From assembly GCA_033439265.1 (NCBI GenBank), contig JAVTVX010000011.1, positions 8,494,590 through 8,558,589 of the forward strand: a stretch of DNA of 64,000 nucleotides. Direction: 5' to 3'. Both the position numbers and the translations under genes were made by a program. Of the stretch, positions 1-11,937 are shown piece by piece. The DNA is from Dillenia suffruticosa. Lineage: Eukaryota; Streptophyta; Magnoliopsida; Dilleniales; Dilleniaceae. The notes beneath the pieces are model-generated. The model was given only the letters and a program-made list of their open reading frames with translations, was not told the DNA's origin and did no database searches. Numbering within the stretch: position 1 is the first letter of the stretch; each line of letters starts with the position of its first letter.

Positions 1-961
1 TAATCTATTAGTCTTCCTTGTGGCTTGGACTTGTATTCCTCTTGGACTTCTAGCTTGAATGAAGCTTCCCCTTGCTCTAGAACTCAGGGTTGAGATGAAC
101 TCCTAAGAGTCCAGATTGCTCAAAGTTCCTTACTTGGATCAAAGACTAGCTTGCTAGGGTTTCCAAGAACTCTTTAGCTCTTGAGGACTTGGACTCTCCT
201 TCTTGGCCACGGCTTCTCTAGGGTTTCTAGAGTTCCCCAGTCGCTCTAGAACTCTTACATGATCGCCATGCAGCTCCAGGTTCATCTCCATGCTCGCACA
301 GCCTAGCTCCTTGGCCGAATGCTCATGTAAACTAGGGTCTTTCTTCATGTTTCGAGTACTCGATCGATTCTCCTTCTTGCCCAGGCTTTGCTCCAGCATA
401 TTTGCAGTATTTCTCTCATACTCTGAGCCTTCTAGGGTTTCAGAATACTTCTGCAGACATCTGCACAGCGACTGATCAAATTGCTAGGCGTTGGCATTGC
501 GTCCACCAATGAGATTCTGGTTCATCAGGTAATCCCCATCGTCTCTTCACGTCCTCTAGTTTCCTCAAGCCTTTTTTCCATTCTTCTCAAATGCTCGAGT
601 CAAATCTCTGATCGCCTTACAGCTGCATGGGTTTCCTGAAGAACACATGTCCGAGTAGGACACCTTGGCATGCGGGCTGGCATGGGCTTTACGTGCCATA
701 GCTGGTCCCGACTCCACTTCTGCGTGTTTTCTCATGTCCCTTAGAGTTCCTAAGTGTGCTGATTCCTCTAGAACTCCTCTGCTCACATGTGGCACGGTGT
801 TGGCATTTGGGATGCTCATTGCGTAAGTGCCATGTGCATATGCTGCCTGCATGTGCTGTGGCATGTGCAGCTGCCTCAATGGCTCCTATGGGCTGTTGCC
901 TTGCTCTGCTCGTCGAGGTCTTACCCCAGTTTCTCTCATGGCTTGTCTTAGGTCCGTAACA
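1..961 (-). repeat. Partial LTR, minus orientation, related to the LTR of gypsy element A
   Basis: Read on the minus strand, the sequence starting at 961 begins TGTTACGG, like the LTR start TGTTACGA at 10127. The reverse complement of 881-902 matches 10185-10206 at 20 of 22 positions, and both regions carry scattered AAGTCC motifs. The LTR would be cut by the window edge, since its 3' end is not seen. Open frames inside it look like chance. The family assignment rests on a short terminal match plus one internal block, so a diverged relative rather than the same family is possible. Confidence 0.5.
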
Positions 962-3272
962 TCAAGTCAATTATCTTTCTCCTTGCTGAACAACATCTCA
1001 GCTCACCCTCCAAGGACATAACTTGGAATGCACGTCATTTAAGCCACCCAAATGATATGAAGCAAAGATAAAACCATCTCCCATGAATGTTTTGTCCAAG
1101 AGAATTAGAGTAATAAATGATATACACACTCCAGAGCCCTTTAATATAGACAAATCATAAAAATAACAAAAAAAAAACCCTTTTGAAGTTTGTCATGAGT
1201 CAAGAAATTTTTTCAAAGCTCTTCCCAAGCAAAGAAAGCGACTTTTTATCAAGCAACAACTTTCAAAATTGATTTCCTAGAAAAAAATCATCTCTTATAT
1301 CCACAGAAATTTCACCACCTAAGAAATCATGTTACTCCTCTCCAAGCTCTGCATCATCTATTTTCTTCTACATGAGTTTCTTCCAAGAGCAGAAGCTTTT
1401 GAATAAGTCCTCAGGAACCTAATGACTAGCATGCCACATAAATCCAATGATTCATTGTGTGGTTCCAATGTTCCATGTCACGATGATTGGATCATCTCTT
1501 CCTTGTCCCTAGCCGTCTTAAATAAATCTAAAAGAGGCTATTGAAAGGGGTAAACCCACACCAATTATCACTCTAGAAAGAGATCCTAGCTCCATTCCCA
1601 ACCTTCAAGAAAACTTAACAAACAAAGACATCCCACACAGTCCTAATGGCTTCCTTAGCAGCCATCCCATAACATCGATATGTCACTTTTATCATCCACC
1701 CAATGCTTTATGTCAAGCACCGTAAAGCTCAACCATTTCCCTAGAACGGCCTTATTGAATTGCACAATAGACCTACTAACCAAATCTCCAATCCAACTAA
1801 ACAAAATTTCTCTCTCCACTTGCCAAAATCATCCTACAAAAGCCTTGTTTGGAGAATTTTTCTGGACAAATTGATTCCAATGCAGAAATTAGAGCCATGA
1901 AAGTTTCATTCTCTCTTGGTACATATAGTGACCACAGAGTTCTCAAATGGAAAATTTGTCCAATTACACTTAGCATTTTGCTAAACCAAACAGTAAAAGA
2001 TATTCCACAAAAAACGATAACCTGAACACTAGATTGCAAGGAAGATCAGCTAGTAGATCTCCCCCTGTTACACCTTTCCCTTACACAAAATGACTTCCTC
2101 ACCCCTTCCAATGCAAGTGATTTCTCATACACTTGGGCAAGGTTTCTCCTTTACCATCTTGAAACCCGTCCCCCAACTTGGGTACAAGTGTAACATCATC
2201 CAGTATGGGCAAACACAAGCTGTGATTCCAGCAAGGAAGTATAGCGATTTTAATGGCTCCACCAAGAACCTCCAATGGAGCACACAATCAAAATGGTCAA
2301 CAAGTAATATGTTATTGCATCTTTTCACAAGCTAGGAAGCACAGATACACCAAAACACCACCCGTAGCCACATCAAACACGTAGCGCACCAAATGTCTTG
2401 AATACACAATGCTTATGCCACGTGGTATATTCTATTATTTTTAAAATGCATGATGCAGCTAAGGTACACCCTGGATACACTTAAGATCCATGGGGGATAT
2501 GTTAAGTCGAAATGCAATTATCTTTCCAAGAAGTTGGGGGCTCAAATGCAATATTAAAATGTTGAGGCGAAAATGGAAACATCTGGAGATTTAATTGTGA
2601 TTCTAAAAAGTTTAGGGGTGAGACTGAATTTGGGGCTTAAGTGTATCCTATTCTTCTTCTTCTTTTGGTCTTGCTTTTTCCTTGGGGGTATAAAATGAAG
2701 TTACTAAAAAAATTTAAAAACTATATACTTTTAGTAATATATCCTCATATCCTATCCTAATTTTTGGAAATGTGTTGTTTCCTTGTATCTGCGTTGTGCA
2801 TTGGATACCATACCCGTGTCCATGGTTCTTTGGTGGTCATAAGAGATTACACGCAAAACCATTACATAACAAGCAATAGTCATCATGCAACAATCAATAC
2901 TTATATTCTATGATGTCAAGATCATCAAGTTTTCCTACAAGGAATATAAATTAAGAAGCAAATAAATAAAGGAAAGGTTATAGCTGAATGCCACACTTCC
3001 AGTCTGTTATCATTCCTTCTATCAACCTCGAAACTTCTTGAAAACTTCCATAATTTTTAAGGTAAATTTTTTAAAAGAGAAAAATGACAAGGAGCGTGGT
3101 TAGGAGAGATTTCCATTATAAAGGTAAAGTTTATATTCCGTGCACTTTGCATCGTCCGCTTTCTCATTTATGCTTCATAAGGCAGTTCTTGTAATCTGAT
3201 TTTATCCCATATTTCCCACGTAAAACCCTAATAAAATTTTTTCATTTAACAAAATGATCTTGTCGAACTTAC
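962..3272. other. AT-rich stretch downstream of importin exon 5 (probable long intron or broken gene body)
   Basis: No coding exon is recognisable on either strand. Exon 5 of the importin gene ends at 3273 with a good donor (GTAAGT on the minus strand), so this stretch should start as intron 5. I looked for the conserved importin segment that should follow the exon-5 residues IFWSSIY and did not find it. Short open frames near 1680-2335 have no recognisable domain. Confidence 0.5.
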
Positions 3273-4775
3273 ATATATAGAAGACCAGAATATTTTGCAG
3301 ATAAGCTTGATTAAATCTGCTACTTCGGGCAAAGGGTTGGGAATCTGAACAAGCCTGCTAAAGATGTTCAGGAGATGAGGAAATGTTTCTTCAACAATGA
3401 GATGGACTGGTGTCCGCTCCTCATCTGATTTGAACCTAAGAAACCATAAAAACGCAAGAATCTGAATAACTGAACCACAAAAATTAGTCAGATTCATAAT
3501 GTTTCAGGTCTGTTAGAAAAGAGATACCAAATTTCGCCAAGAAAAGAAATCGAACAACTCATTATGTAAGAAAAAAGGAACAGGATCTAACCGCATATTA
3601 GCATAAAATTCAAAACGGCAATAGATTTTCTTAATATTAGCATTTTTGTAAAGTTGACTCCATGGATTAGAAATTTAATTTTCACAGGGCGAAGCATTTC
3701 ATACTTCAATCATCTATGTATAATTCCATCCAACATAAAAGGCCATACAGTTGTGATATGTTAGCTATGAGATCAAACAAACAGGGTGCAAAAAAGTTAT
3801 GATTGGAGGGTCTCTCCTTTGACCCCCATGCATCTGCAAGCAAATATCAGGTGATCCAAATAGGCAGCACACAAGGATAAGTGCAGGAACTGAAAAAGGA
3901 ACAAGACCCCAAAAGAACTGCAATAAAAAAGTTAGAATTCATAACCCGATGAGGTGGAAGAAAACAGATAGCTTACTCATATTTTCTAGAAAGAATGCGC
4001 AGCACAAATAGAGCTCCATAAACTTGCTGATCCTGCAAATTGTGCTTCACCCAATGCAACAAGATTGGCCATTGCTCAGGATAATCTGCATTGATAATAG
4101 TCTTGAGGCACTCTCCCAGCTGTACCCTGATAGACAACAATTTCACAATTAATACAAAAGAAAACTCAAACAAGAAAGAATCAGAAAGGTTAGAAACATC
4201 AATTATATACAAGGAAGAAGTGAGAAGAAGTGGCGAATTCTGGAAGAAATAAAGGAGCAGAGAATACCTTAACAAAGGCGGAACTTGAGCAACAAACACA
4301 AGAATATTATCCCTCACCATGTCCTTATCGCTTTGGGATATTTTGTGTTGCTCTTCTGGGCAATCAATTACCAAATATATTAAATACAGCGGCCTGAATG
4401 AATCTAATTGAATAAAGAGGATAGTGATAATGACAGAAATACCAGGCTCATGAGGTGACCAGTTCTTAGCAATAAAATTCTTGAAATGAATGCTGGCAAC
4501 CTGTCTAACCCCCATGTCGCAACTCCCATCCACAATTATCTGCAAAAGCCTCACCAAATGCTGTGGCGTATACTGAAACTGCACATCGACAACATAATAG
4601 TGGATCAGTTCAACAAATCGCAAGAATACAAACCACTTGCCTCATCAAACAAATACTCAATTAGAGTGAAAGAGAGATAGAAGACCTGATTGAGGCTCTT
4701 CTCAGCAGCTTTACGCTCATCGGGATTGGGGCTTAGGGCAGCCTGAAGTATGACGGCAAGACTTGGAAGATCCAT
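3273..4775 (-). CDS. SAD2-like: SAD2 / importin-7-like nuclear import receptor, exons 1-5 (5' part of gene)
   Basis: Importin-beta family receptor; Arabidopsis SAD2 carries cargo into the nucleus with RanGTP. Exons on the minus strand are 4775-4686, 4578-4443, 4355-4268, 4126-3977 and 3435-3273. All introns start GT and end AG, and the phases (0, 1, 2, 2) join into an open frame of 209 codons. The start is the ATG of MDLPSLAV; an upstream in-frame Met gives MLEIGL first, but family members begin at MDLPSL. Visible landmarks are [15 protein letters not shown] (start of the importin N-terminal, Ran-binding domain), [46 protein letters not shown] and [11 protein letters not shown]. Full-length family members exceed 1,000 residues, so only about one fifth is present. 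The remainder lies beyond a long intron 5 or is lost. Exon integrity argues for a real gene or a recent break, not an old pseudogene. Confidence 0.85.
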
Positions 4776-4923
4776 CAATCCAATTTCGAGCAACGATCTG
4801 AAGCCCTAGTTTTCGAATTGAATTTTAGTCTGCAGTCGCAGACAGAGGAGGTTGGCTTGCAAGGGGTTGCGGAAGAGAGAGGGGTTGGGCGAACGCAGTG
4901 TTTTTAGAGAGGTATTTAAATAT
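4776..4923 (-). promoter_or_regulatory. Putative 5' leader and TATA-like box of the importin gene
   Basis: Upstream of the chosen ATG on the minus strand lies about 140 bp without another in-frame start apart from the one at 4793. An ATATTTAAATA box sits at 4913-4923, a plausible distance from a transcription start near 4880-4890. This is motif spacing only. Confidence 0.3.
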
Positions 4924-5927
4924 GATTAGGGTTTAGGGAGAAGAATTATTCCACAGTTTCACTGCGGGAGAAACAGGTTTGACTCAAAACTCAACCCCCC
5001 GCGACCGGGCGCAATGTTGGGCTCCCCTGTCACCTGTTTCGCGCTTTCTTACCATAATCCCAATCAGACACATCCTACATTGAAAAAATTACAAGGCTTT
5101 GTTTAGTTAAATCCCCACCCCCCTTCTCTCTCTGCACACTATATTTATGAGCAAATCTCGATTCATAAAGGTTTCAAGGTTTTGTTTATTATAATTTTAA
5201 TTAAATAGTGATATTTAGCGAACTTTTGTGCATCAAAATTTTTATATTAAATAAATTTATAATTGAGAGGTGTAACTTTATGATTTGATTAAAAAATATA
5301 GATTAGAATTCTATACATTTTAAATTGCAAATTTAAGTTTTCTTTTTTTTATTAATCTGTTTTCTCTCACTTTAGGATGCCAACTTATAATGCGAGCAAC
5401 GGCTTAATTTTTAAAATATTCATGGTCTAGTTTGGGAATATAGAGATTCGCTTTATGCATTTTAGGTTGCATGTTTTAAGAAAAATTGAATTTAAATAAA
5501 GCTTTTGCCTAAATTGGAGATTCCAAAACTAGAATATTAATTGTCATATCTCATATTTGACGCTTGCCGACCTTGCAATAGTGTATTATTAAACAATTTT
5601 CTCATTCTAAAGTAAACTAATTCATAGTTTAGAATGCACGAGTTTAGAATGCACATGATCATCATTAGTCATTTCTTCCCAACTAATGTATACAAATGTA
5701 AACATTATATCATATGAGCAAATAATCAAGACATTTTTGAGTCACAAGTACGGTTTTCCTATCGTGAAACATCTTTTGTTTTGATGTACCATCCATAGCA
5801 CATGTACAATTCTACTTATAAATATTAAAGTTTAATTATATCATAAAGTATAGTCTATACTATGTGAAAAGTTTAAAAAATAATATATCTTAAAATATGA
5901 GTACCATCTTGGATGTTCTTGAATTTC
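4924..5927. other. AT-rich intergenic stretch, nothing recognised
   Basis: No coding similarity, RNA gene or long repeat seen. The DDE catalytic part of the Harbinger transposase, expected here downstream of 5928 on the minus strand, is absent. Confidence 0.5.
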
Positions 5928-6385
5928 TTATTGCACTTCACCTTTATCCACATGTTTAACCATGGTAAGGGTAAAAGCCTTTAATGCTCTCAACGCCCTT
6001 TTAAACCAAACATGAATAGTATCAAGTGAATGTTGCAAGTGATTGCAAATTACTCTTTTTCTTGAGCCATGGTATAAAATTTGCAATCTCATTGCCAAAC
6101 CTTCCTCTAAACTAATATCTCTAGAATCACATAATAAAATTAGTTGTTTTAATTGATCAGACAGAATTAGAAACACAAGTGATTTCATCCGAAATGATTC
6201 ATAACATTGGATAGGATATTCACATAACACTTCTCGAATATATTGCTTTTCACTAAGCATGTATGTCTTGCAATAAATATATTGGTGTATTCCATAAAAA
6301 ATATGAATATAAACATATTCAAATCATCATTTTCCTCTGCACTAGAACTATTACTTGATAAATTTGACGGACTATTCATATTCAT
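5928..6385 (-). pseudogene. PIF/Harbinger (HARBI1-type) transposase, N-terminal fragment
   Basis: The minus-strand frame from 6260 reads FRMKSLVF, then SLEEGLAMRLQILYHGSR, then HLQHSLDTIHVWFKRALRAL. This order matches the helix-turn-helix region that precedes the DDE nuclease in plant HARBI1-like transposases. An upstream segment to 6385 (Asn/Ser-rich, then ENDDLNMF) looks like the normal start in a shifted frame, so at least one frameshift separates them. The DDE domain is missing downstream, so no nuclease could be made. The MYB/SANT partner gene lies just upstream on the same strand, the usual two-gene arrangement of this superfamily. Terminal repeats were not established. Confidence 0.7.
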
Positions 6386-6586
6386 ATCTATATAGTAATA
6401 AAATACTACAAAAAAAACATATTTACTAACTAATAAAATTGATAATTATCATAAACCAATAGAATTCCATACATAATAACAAGTAAAGGAAAAAGTACAA
6501 ACACATTACATTTTCAATCCATTAAAAGTAGAACATAACATATTAAAAAGCAACTATTACAAAACATAAAACATTATCCTAGTCAA

Positions 6587-7535
6587 TCATAGCTCCCTCC
6601 ATGAGTCACTCCAAACTTTGAAACCAACCTCTCCTCCTCTCTTGCCACATAAGTAGAAAAATCTTTTTCCAATTAATGTAAACAAAAAACCCAATTGCTT
6701 TGTTATAAGAGGTATCAATACATTATCCATAACATTTAAAGTAGTCATACAATCTTTAATAGAATATTTCTCAATCATAGAGCTTGTCGCATCACTTAAC
6801 TTTGCTTTTGCTTTGTATTTTTTAGGCTTTATTAAATCTTTTTTCCTTCCCGGCAAATACATCCAAAAAATTATCATCTTTCCATATTTTTTTTCACCCT
6901 TCTATTACTAGGAAGACTTTGCAAATGCCTTTCTGAATTATGCATATCTCTTCCACTATGATCACCATCACTTAGATACTCCTGCTAAATTATTTGTTCT
7001 TCCTCTAAAGTTTGAGTTCTTACAATTGAAGGATTATGAAATGCGCTATAAGCGATAGAAGTACTAAAGACTATCCCCCAACGATAAATAGAATTTGTAA
7101 CCATATTTCTTGAAAGTTTTGAAAAATTTATCTCGCTACAATCGTAATTCAATATCAAGTTAATTTATATTTTAAACCAAATACAATTATCAAGACAAAA
7201 TAGTATTATACTTTAAAATAATCTATCTATATTGTATCAAGGGTGAACACTTGACCATAATTTGCATCCCACGTGACTCCAATGTTGTCGGTCACCAATT
7301 CAATGAATTTTGTATGCATTGTTCGTGTCCAACTAAACTTTCCTTTTATCCTATCCATTCCATATTGCAATCCAATCTTTGCCAGTAAGAGATCATCAAT
7401 TTCTATCTAATCTGTTATCTTTAAAATCGGTGCGCCATTTGGATCTCTCCTAACTCTCTTTGTTGAAATCTCTAAAAAGGTCTTTTTTGCTTCTTCAGGC
7501 CACTCCATAGGATCCCCGAGATTCCCATTTTTCAC
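6587..7535 (-). pseudogene. PIF/Harbinger ORF1: MYB/SANT-like DNA-binding protein, broken
   Basis: On the minus strand, 7535-7250 encodes the spaced pattern of the plant MYB/SANT-like domain: WPEEAKKTFLEI, then IEIDDLLLAKIGLQYGMD, KGKFSWTRTMHTKFIELV, and a final TWD. One stop replaces the tryptophan expected before IEIDD. After a possible intron, 7110-6590 continues with an acidic linker (TLEEEQ), basic NRRVKKNMER, and a C-terminal helix pair beginning YSIKDCMTTLNVMDNV, typical of these proteins. In active elements this protein binds DNA and helps the transposase. Here a stop and frame breaks make it a relic. Confidence 0.65.
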
Positions 7536-7559
7536 CCATCTATATATCATCCCAATTTC

Positions 7560-10126
7560 AAATTATGATATAATATCCAAATTAACATTTAAATAAATAT
7601 AATTGAAAAGGACTATTTTGTAGTAACAATTCTCTAAAAATGAAATTTGATATTGGAGTTAATAATCCATTTTTCTCAATACATTGAAGTAATATGTAAA
7701 ATCAATTTTAGTATACACATATTACCAATCACTTTTGTCCACATACAAATCAAAGTTAAATTAGACTTGCAAAACTAGACTACCTAAGAAGGAAGAAATT
7801 GATTTGATAATACTAAAATAGAGTATATTACTAAAAGAAAGTTGAGTTTTAACATGATTATAAACACGTTTCCAACTAATTCTAGTATAAAATTAACATG
7901 AATATAAATATATTCTCAATCAATTCTAGTATAGAATTTACATGAATATAAATATGAATATTAGTGTATTTCATCAAAAGTATAGAATTAACAACTTATT
8001 TTACTTAAAATATATCCAAGTAATATATAAAACTAATTCTAGTATGTACATGTTCTCAATCACTTCTGTCATATACAAAACAAAGTTAAATTAGACATAT
8101 AAAATTAGATTAGTTAGGAATGAGAAAATTTTGGGACAAAATTTCAATGCGATAAAAATTTATTCTATTTTTCTCTAAAATAAATGACTAATTAATATCT
8201 CTTTTAGCTGTTTTTTACTATTTGCGCTTGCAGTCCATTTTTTCAATAAAGAATTTGGAAAGATTTCATAAAAATAAAAATTCTGATAAGCAATTTATCC
8301 TAATTTATTGCTAAAATTGAAAAGCAAGAGTTTATAAAAATCAAAATCCTAATTCAAAAAAAAAAAAAAACGAAAACTTTTAAGAAAAATGAAAATGAAC
8401 GTGTTTTGAAAATGCCCAATTTCCCCAAATCTTTCTTCTTGTCTTTAACCTATGAATTTTCAAATGAGATATAGAGACTGAGATAACAAAAAGAAAAACA
8501 AAAATGAGATAGGAAAGTTGGAGATTGAAGCATAGGTTGCAGAGGAGATAGAGAGGAGAGAGAGGGAGCCATATCTTAAGTTTGAAGATGGAAAAGAAAC
8601 ATATATCTGCCTCTTTTAAATGAGATAAAAGTAGATTTTTATACATAACCCTTTTCAATTAAATGAATTCACCCACTCTCAGTGTTTTCTAATTCTCCAA
8701 AATTGCAAAATTTTGAAACATATGATTTTTATTTATAATGAAAAATAGTAGAAAACAATCTGAAAATTGTTTTCTATTTCTTTTTATAAGTTAAAAAACT
8801 GTGTTTTATAATTTTTATTTTCTAAAAATTGAAATTTGGAGTATTTAAATAAAGTTTTATTTTTTTTAGAAAACACTTTTATTTTCCATAATTAAATACA
8901 CCCTAAGTATTTCAACTTTATCAACGTTGAAGAAGGCAAAACTTTTCATGATAGAAAACAAATATAGGTCATTATATATCTTGTGTTACATGACTTATGG
9001 AATCTAAACCATTCAAAATGTGAAATTGAAATATTTGATTAAAGAATTATCAAAGTTTGTATAATGTAATGCTTTTTGTAAAAGGATAAAAAATGACGTG
9101 CTTCAAAATTATAAGTTATAAGAGGAAAGTTTTCAAATCATCCCAATGGATGCTTTACACAATTAATTAAGTAGTTCAATCATTTTATTAAAACCATAAA
9201 TTATAGTTTGATAAAGGTTCAACCAACTACCAAGAAAATTTAATTTCTAAAATAAATAAGAAAATATACATTATTTTAAGTTCAAAGTAAAATATTGCTA
9301 TCCTGACTATAATATTCACTCAAACTCTAAATGATGACCATCCAATGATTTTAACAGCCACTACATTGTGATAAAATGGTAGTTTGAAATATTGAATTTA
9401 TAATATGGAATTGTGGAATATGTTTTCGAAAGAAATACAACCATGCATAATTTTTAGAATTCTCAATTAAACTATTAATCAAAAGATACAAATTAGTATC
9501 ACAAAAAAGTATTCAACATTTTGGGCTCTACTCTCCAAGTTTTTGAACTTTTTTTTTTCTTTTTTACATTTTGGATGGTCTTTTAAATATTCGGTTTAGT
9601 TTCGGATAAAATTAAACTTTAATTTAGTTTATTTGGACAGTTATTAATTTCAACAATTTTTATTTTAGTCAAACTGAAAAATTGAATTAATTTAAAAAAT
9701 TTGTATAAAATTTTTACATAATTTTTTTTCATATAAATATTATTATAATATTATAATTAAAATTTAAAAAAGAAAAATATTATAATTAATAAAAAAATTC
9801 TAAAAGAGAAAAAAGTTAAAAATTAAAACTAATACAATGAAAAAGACAATTAATGAAAGGGTTTCAGTTTTCAACTTTCAAGTTCCAAATTTCCAATATC
9901 CAATCAAGCCTTTAACTCTGTCACTTTCAAAATTGAGACTCTTATTCATGTCTCTACTTTTCCTCCTATTTCACTCATTTTCCTTTCATCTTTGTTACTT
10001 CATGCTCTGATTTTGCTCACATGCTACTCACTTACACAACACCACGATAGATTTTAGAAATAAATGTAACTATTTTATTTTGACTATTTTCTTTATTTTT
10101 TAATTTTATGAATTTTGTTGGCATAG
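7560..10126. other. AT-rich gap with no gene; possible transposon end near 8904
   Basis: No convincing coding region on either strand. At 8880-8904 the sequence reads toward ATTAAATACACCC followed by TAA. On the other strand this is TTA then GGGTGTATTTAAT, which could be a Harbinger terminal repeat with its TTA/TAA target duplication. I could not find the matching other end, so the link to the 5.9-7.5 kb remnant is only suggested. The rest is poly-A/T runs and low-complexity AT sequence. Confidence 0.35.
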
Positions 10127-11255
10127 TGTTACGATAAAAAAAAGCCATGCAAAATGTTAAGGCCAGAACAAGACGTGTTGTACCAAGGCAACAATCCATA
10201 GGAGCCGTCAAGCTAGCTGCATGGGCGGTAGTGCTTAAAACATATGAGAGCAGTGCAAGCACGCAGTGCTTGGGCAAGGTATAGCTCAATACCAACACAG
10301 AGTAACACTTAAGAAAATGAATCCTAATGTATCCAGGACTCTTGGAAACCTTAAAGGACAAGGAAAAGCACACGAAAGAGGAGATGAGGCGCTGTGATCT
10401 GAGGAGGACTCACACACGCACCACGGCTTATGGATGGGCAGTCATAAGGCTATGCTGCTAAGGATTTGAGTGATGGAGTCCTAGTGCAATGAGGACTCTT
10501 GAGAGCCCCACCTCAACTAAGACTTCTAAATGGACAAGAAGTCCTATTCCAACAAGAGCACTTACTTCAACAGTCCTAAAAAAGCACAAAGTCTTAGTTG
10601 AGGAGGAAACAACCAAGTCCCAAGACATAAGAAGTCTTGATCATAACCAAGTCTATCAAGAAGCTGGGAAAATTAAATCCAACAAGGAGACAACTAGATT
10701 ACTTCAACAAAAAAAAAAAATCCTAATAGCCAAGATCTAGTACTAGTCTTCAAGCAAAGTTACGAATCAAGACAAATTAAGCTAGGAGTTTTATCATATA
10801 TAATTAACTAGATTAGTAGTTTGGTCTTAATGAGGGATTAGATGGGATAAGAATAGTTTTAGATTTTGTCACTAGAGTTTTAGTTAAACTATCACTCCTA
10901 GACATGAGAATGAACTCTATAAATACCCTAAGGAGACAAGCATGGGGGAAGTTTTTTTGTCATTAATTCTTAACTACAAATAAAGTTCAGTTCTTTCTCG
11001 CAAGTAAGAGCTAACTTAGGAGTAGAAGGGGGTGATCCTTTATTGTGTTACACCACTTTCGAGAGATCCCTACCGTGTAGAGAGGTGAGGATCACAAACA
11101 AACTGAGTATGAGTGAGTAATCTAATACTATCTAAATTCCTAACCTTAACCATTATCCTAACCTAAGCTAACCTATCATGTGACATAGGTGCTGTGAAAG
11201 GGGATTTGAACTCCATTCTACCAACCCATTATCCTACATAACCCGAGCCCTAACA
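10127..11255 (+). repeat. Left LTR of gypsy element A
   Basis: Begins TGTTACG and ends CCTAACA, giving TG...CA ends with a short inverted TGTTA/TAACA. Length 1,129 bp. It is followed at once by a leader and gag-like coding sequence. A relative in opposite orientation lies at 1-961. Confidence 0.7.
10918..10925 (+). promoter_or_regulatory. TATA box in the LTR of gypsy A
   Basis: TATAAATA sits about 340 bp before the LTR end, followed by ACCCTAAGGAG. The position fits a U3/R promoter. Confidence 0.5.
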
Positions 11256-11281
11256 GATTTTTGGTGCTTTCATTGAGAACA
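11256..11281 (+). other. Putative primer-binding site region of gypsy A
   Basis: Directly after the LTR end the sequence contains TTGGTGCTTTCATTGAG, which starts with the TGG expected of a tRNA-complementary site. I cannot name the tRNA from this alone. Confidence 0.35.
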
Positions 11282-11381
11282 CAACAACCAATCCACCCAA
11301 TGGGCAAATATATACTAAACCATAAAGCTGCAAACTACATACTGCCCATGACCGAACCACCAAGAAACCCCCTCAACGTGA

Positions 11382-11932
11382 GTGCATAGAAGCTTTAGAG
11401 GCGTAGATCAAAATTTCACATGCTACCATTCTGGAATCCAACGAGCGTTTGGCTCAACTGGAGCAAAACATACAAGCTATCTTGGATTTATTGCAAACCA
11501 TGCAACCAAGGACAAGTATAGAAAGGAGAAACCAGGCTATTACGGCTGGGGTTCGCATGATGTTTACATTTTAAGCAGTGAAGGTGAGCCAACCAATACA
11601 CCTAAGCCAAGATTTGAGTCCTTCAGCAGTGAGAAGGAAGAATGGCAATGAAGAGGAAGAATGGATGACAGAAAGGAGTCGAGGCCATCATGAGCCTAGA
11701 TTGCAGACTGCTATGCACAAACTTGATTTTCCCAAGTTCCAAGGCAGAGATCTGAGTGCATAGGTGTCTCATGCTGAAATCTACTTCAATTACTACCTTA
11801 TAGACAAGTATGAGAAAGTGAAGATTGTTGGATTCTACTTGGAGGAAGAGTTGCAAAAATGATTACGATAGCTTAAGGAAAGATATCATGCAAGTCATAA
11901 AAACTTGTCGTGGTCTTGCCTAGTTAAGGAGA
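11382..11932 (+). pseudogene. gypsy A gag, 5' part
   Basis: Frame pieces give a coiled-coil-like start (ERLAQLEQNIQAILDLLQ) and the gag hallmark KLDFPKFQGRD, then AEIYFNYYLIDKYEKVKIV and FYLEEEL, the order seen in plant chromovirus gag. In-frame stops occur after MMFTF, at a tryptophan position after LSA, and after EELQK. The track breaks at 11937 where a solo LTR is inserted and resumes at 14309. Confidence 0.75.
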
Positions 11933-11937
11933 TGATG

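Noticed and set aside
1797-2335. Short open frames on both strands near a possible LINE remnant
   Set aside because: No reverse transcriptase or zinc-finger motif could be recognised.
10489-10740. 83-codon Thr/Lys-rich open frame
   Set aside because: Lies inside the left LTR of gypsy A, low-complexity composition, no domain.
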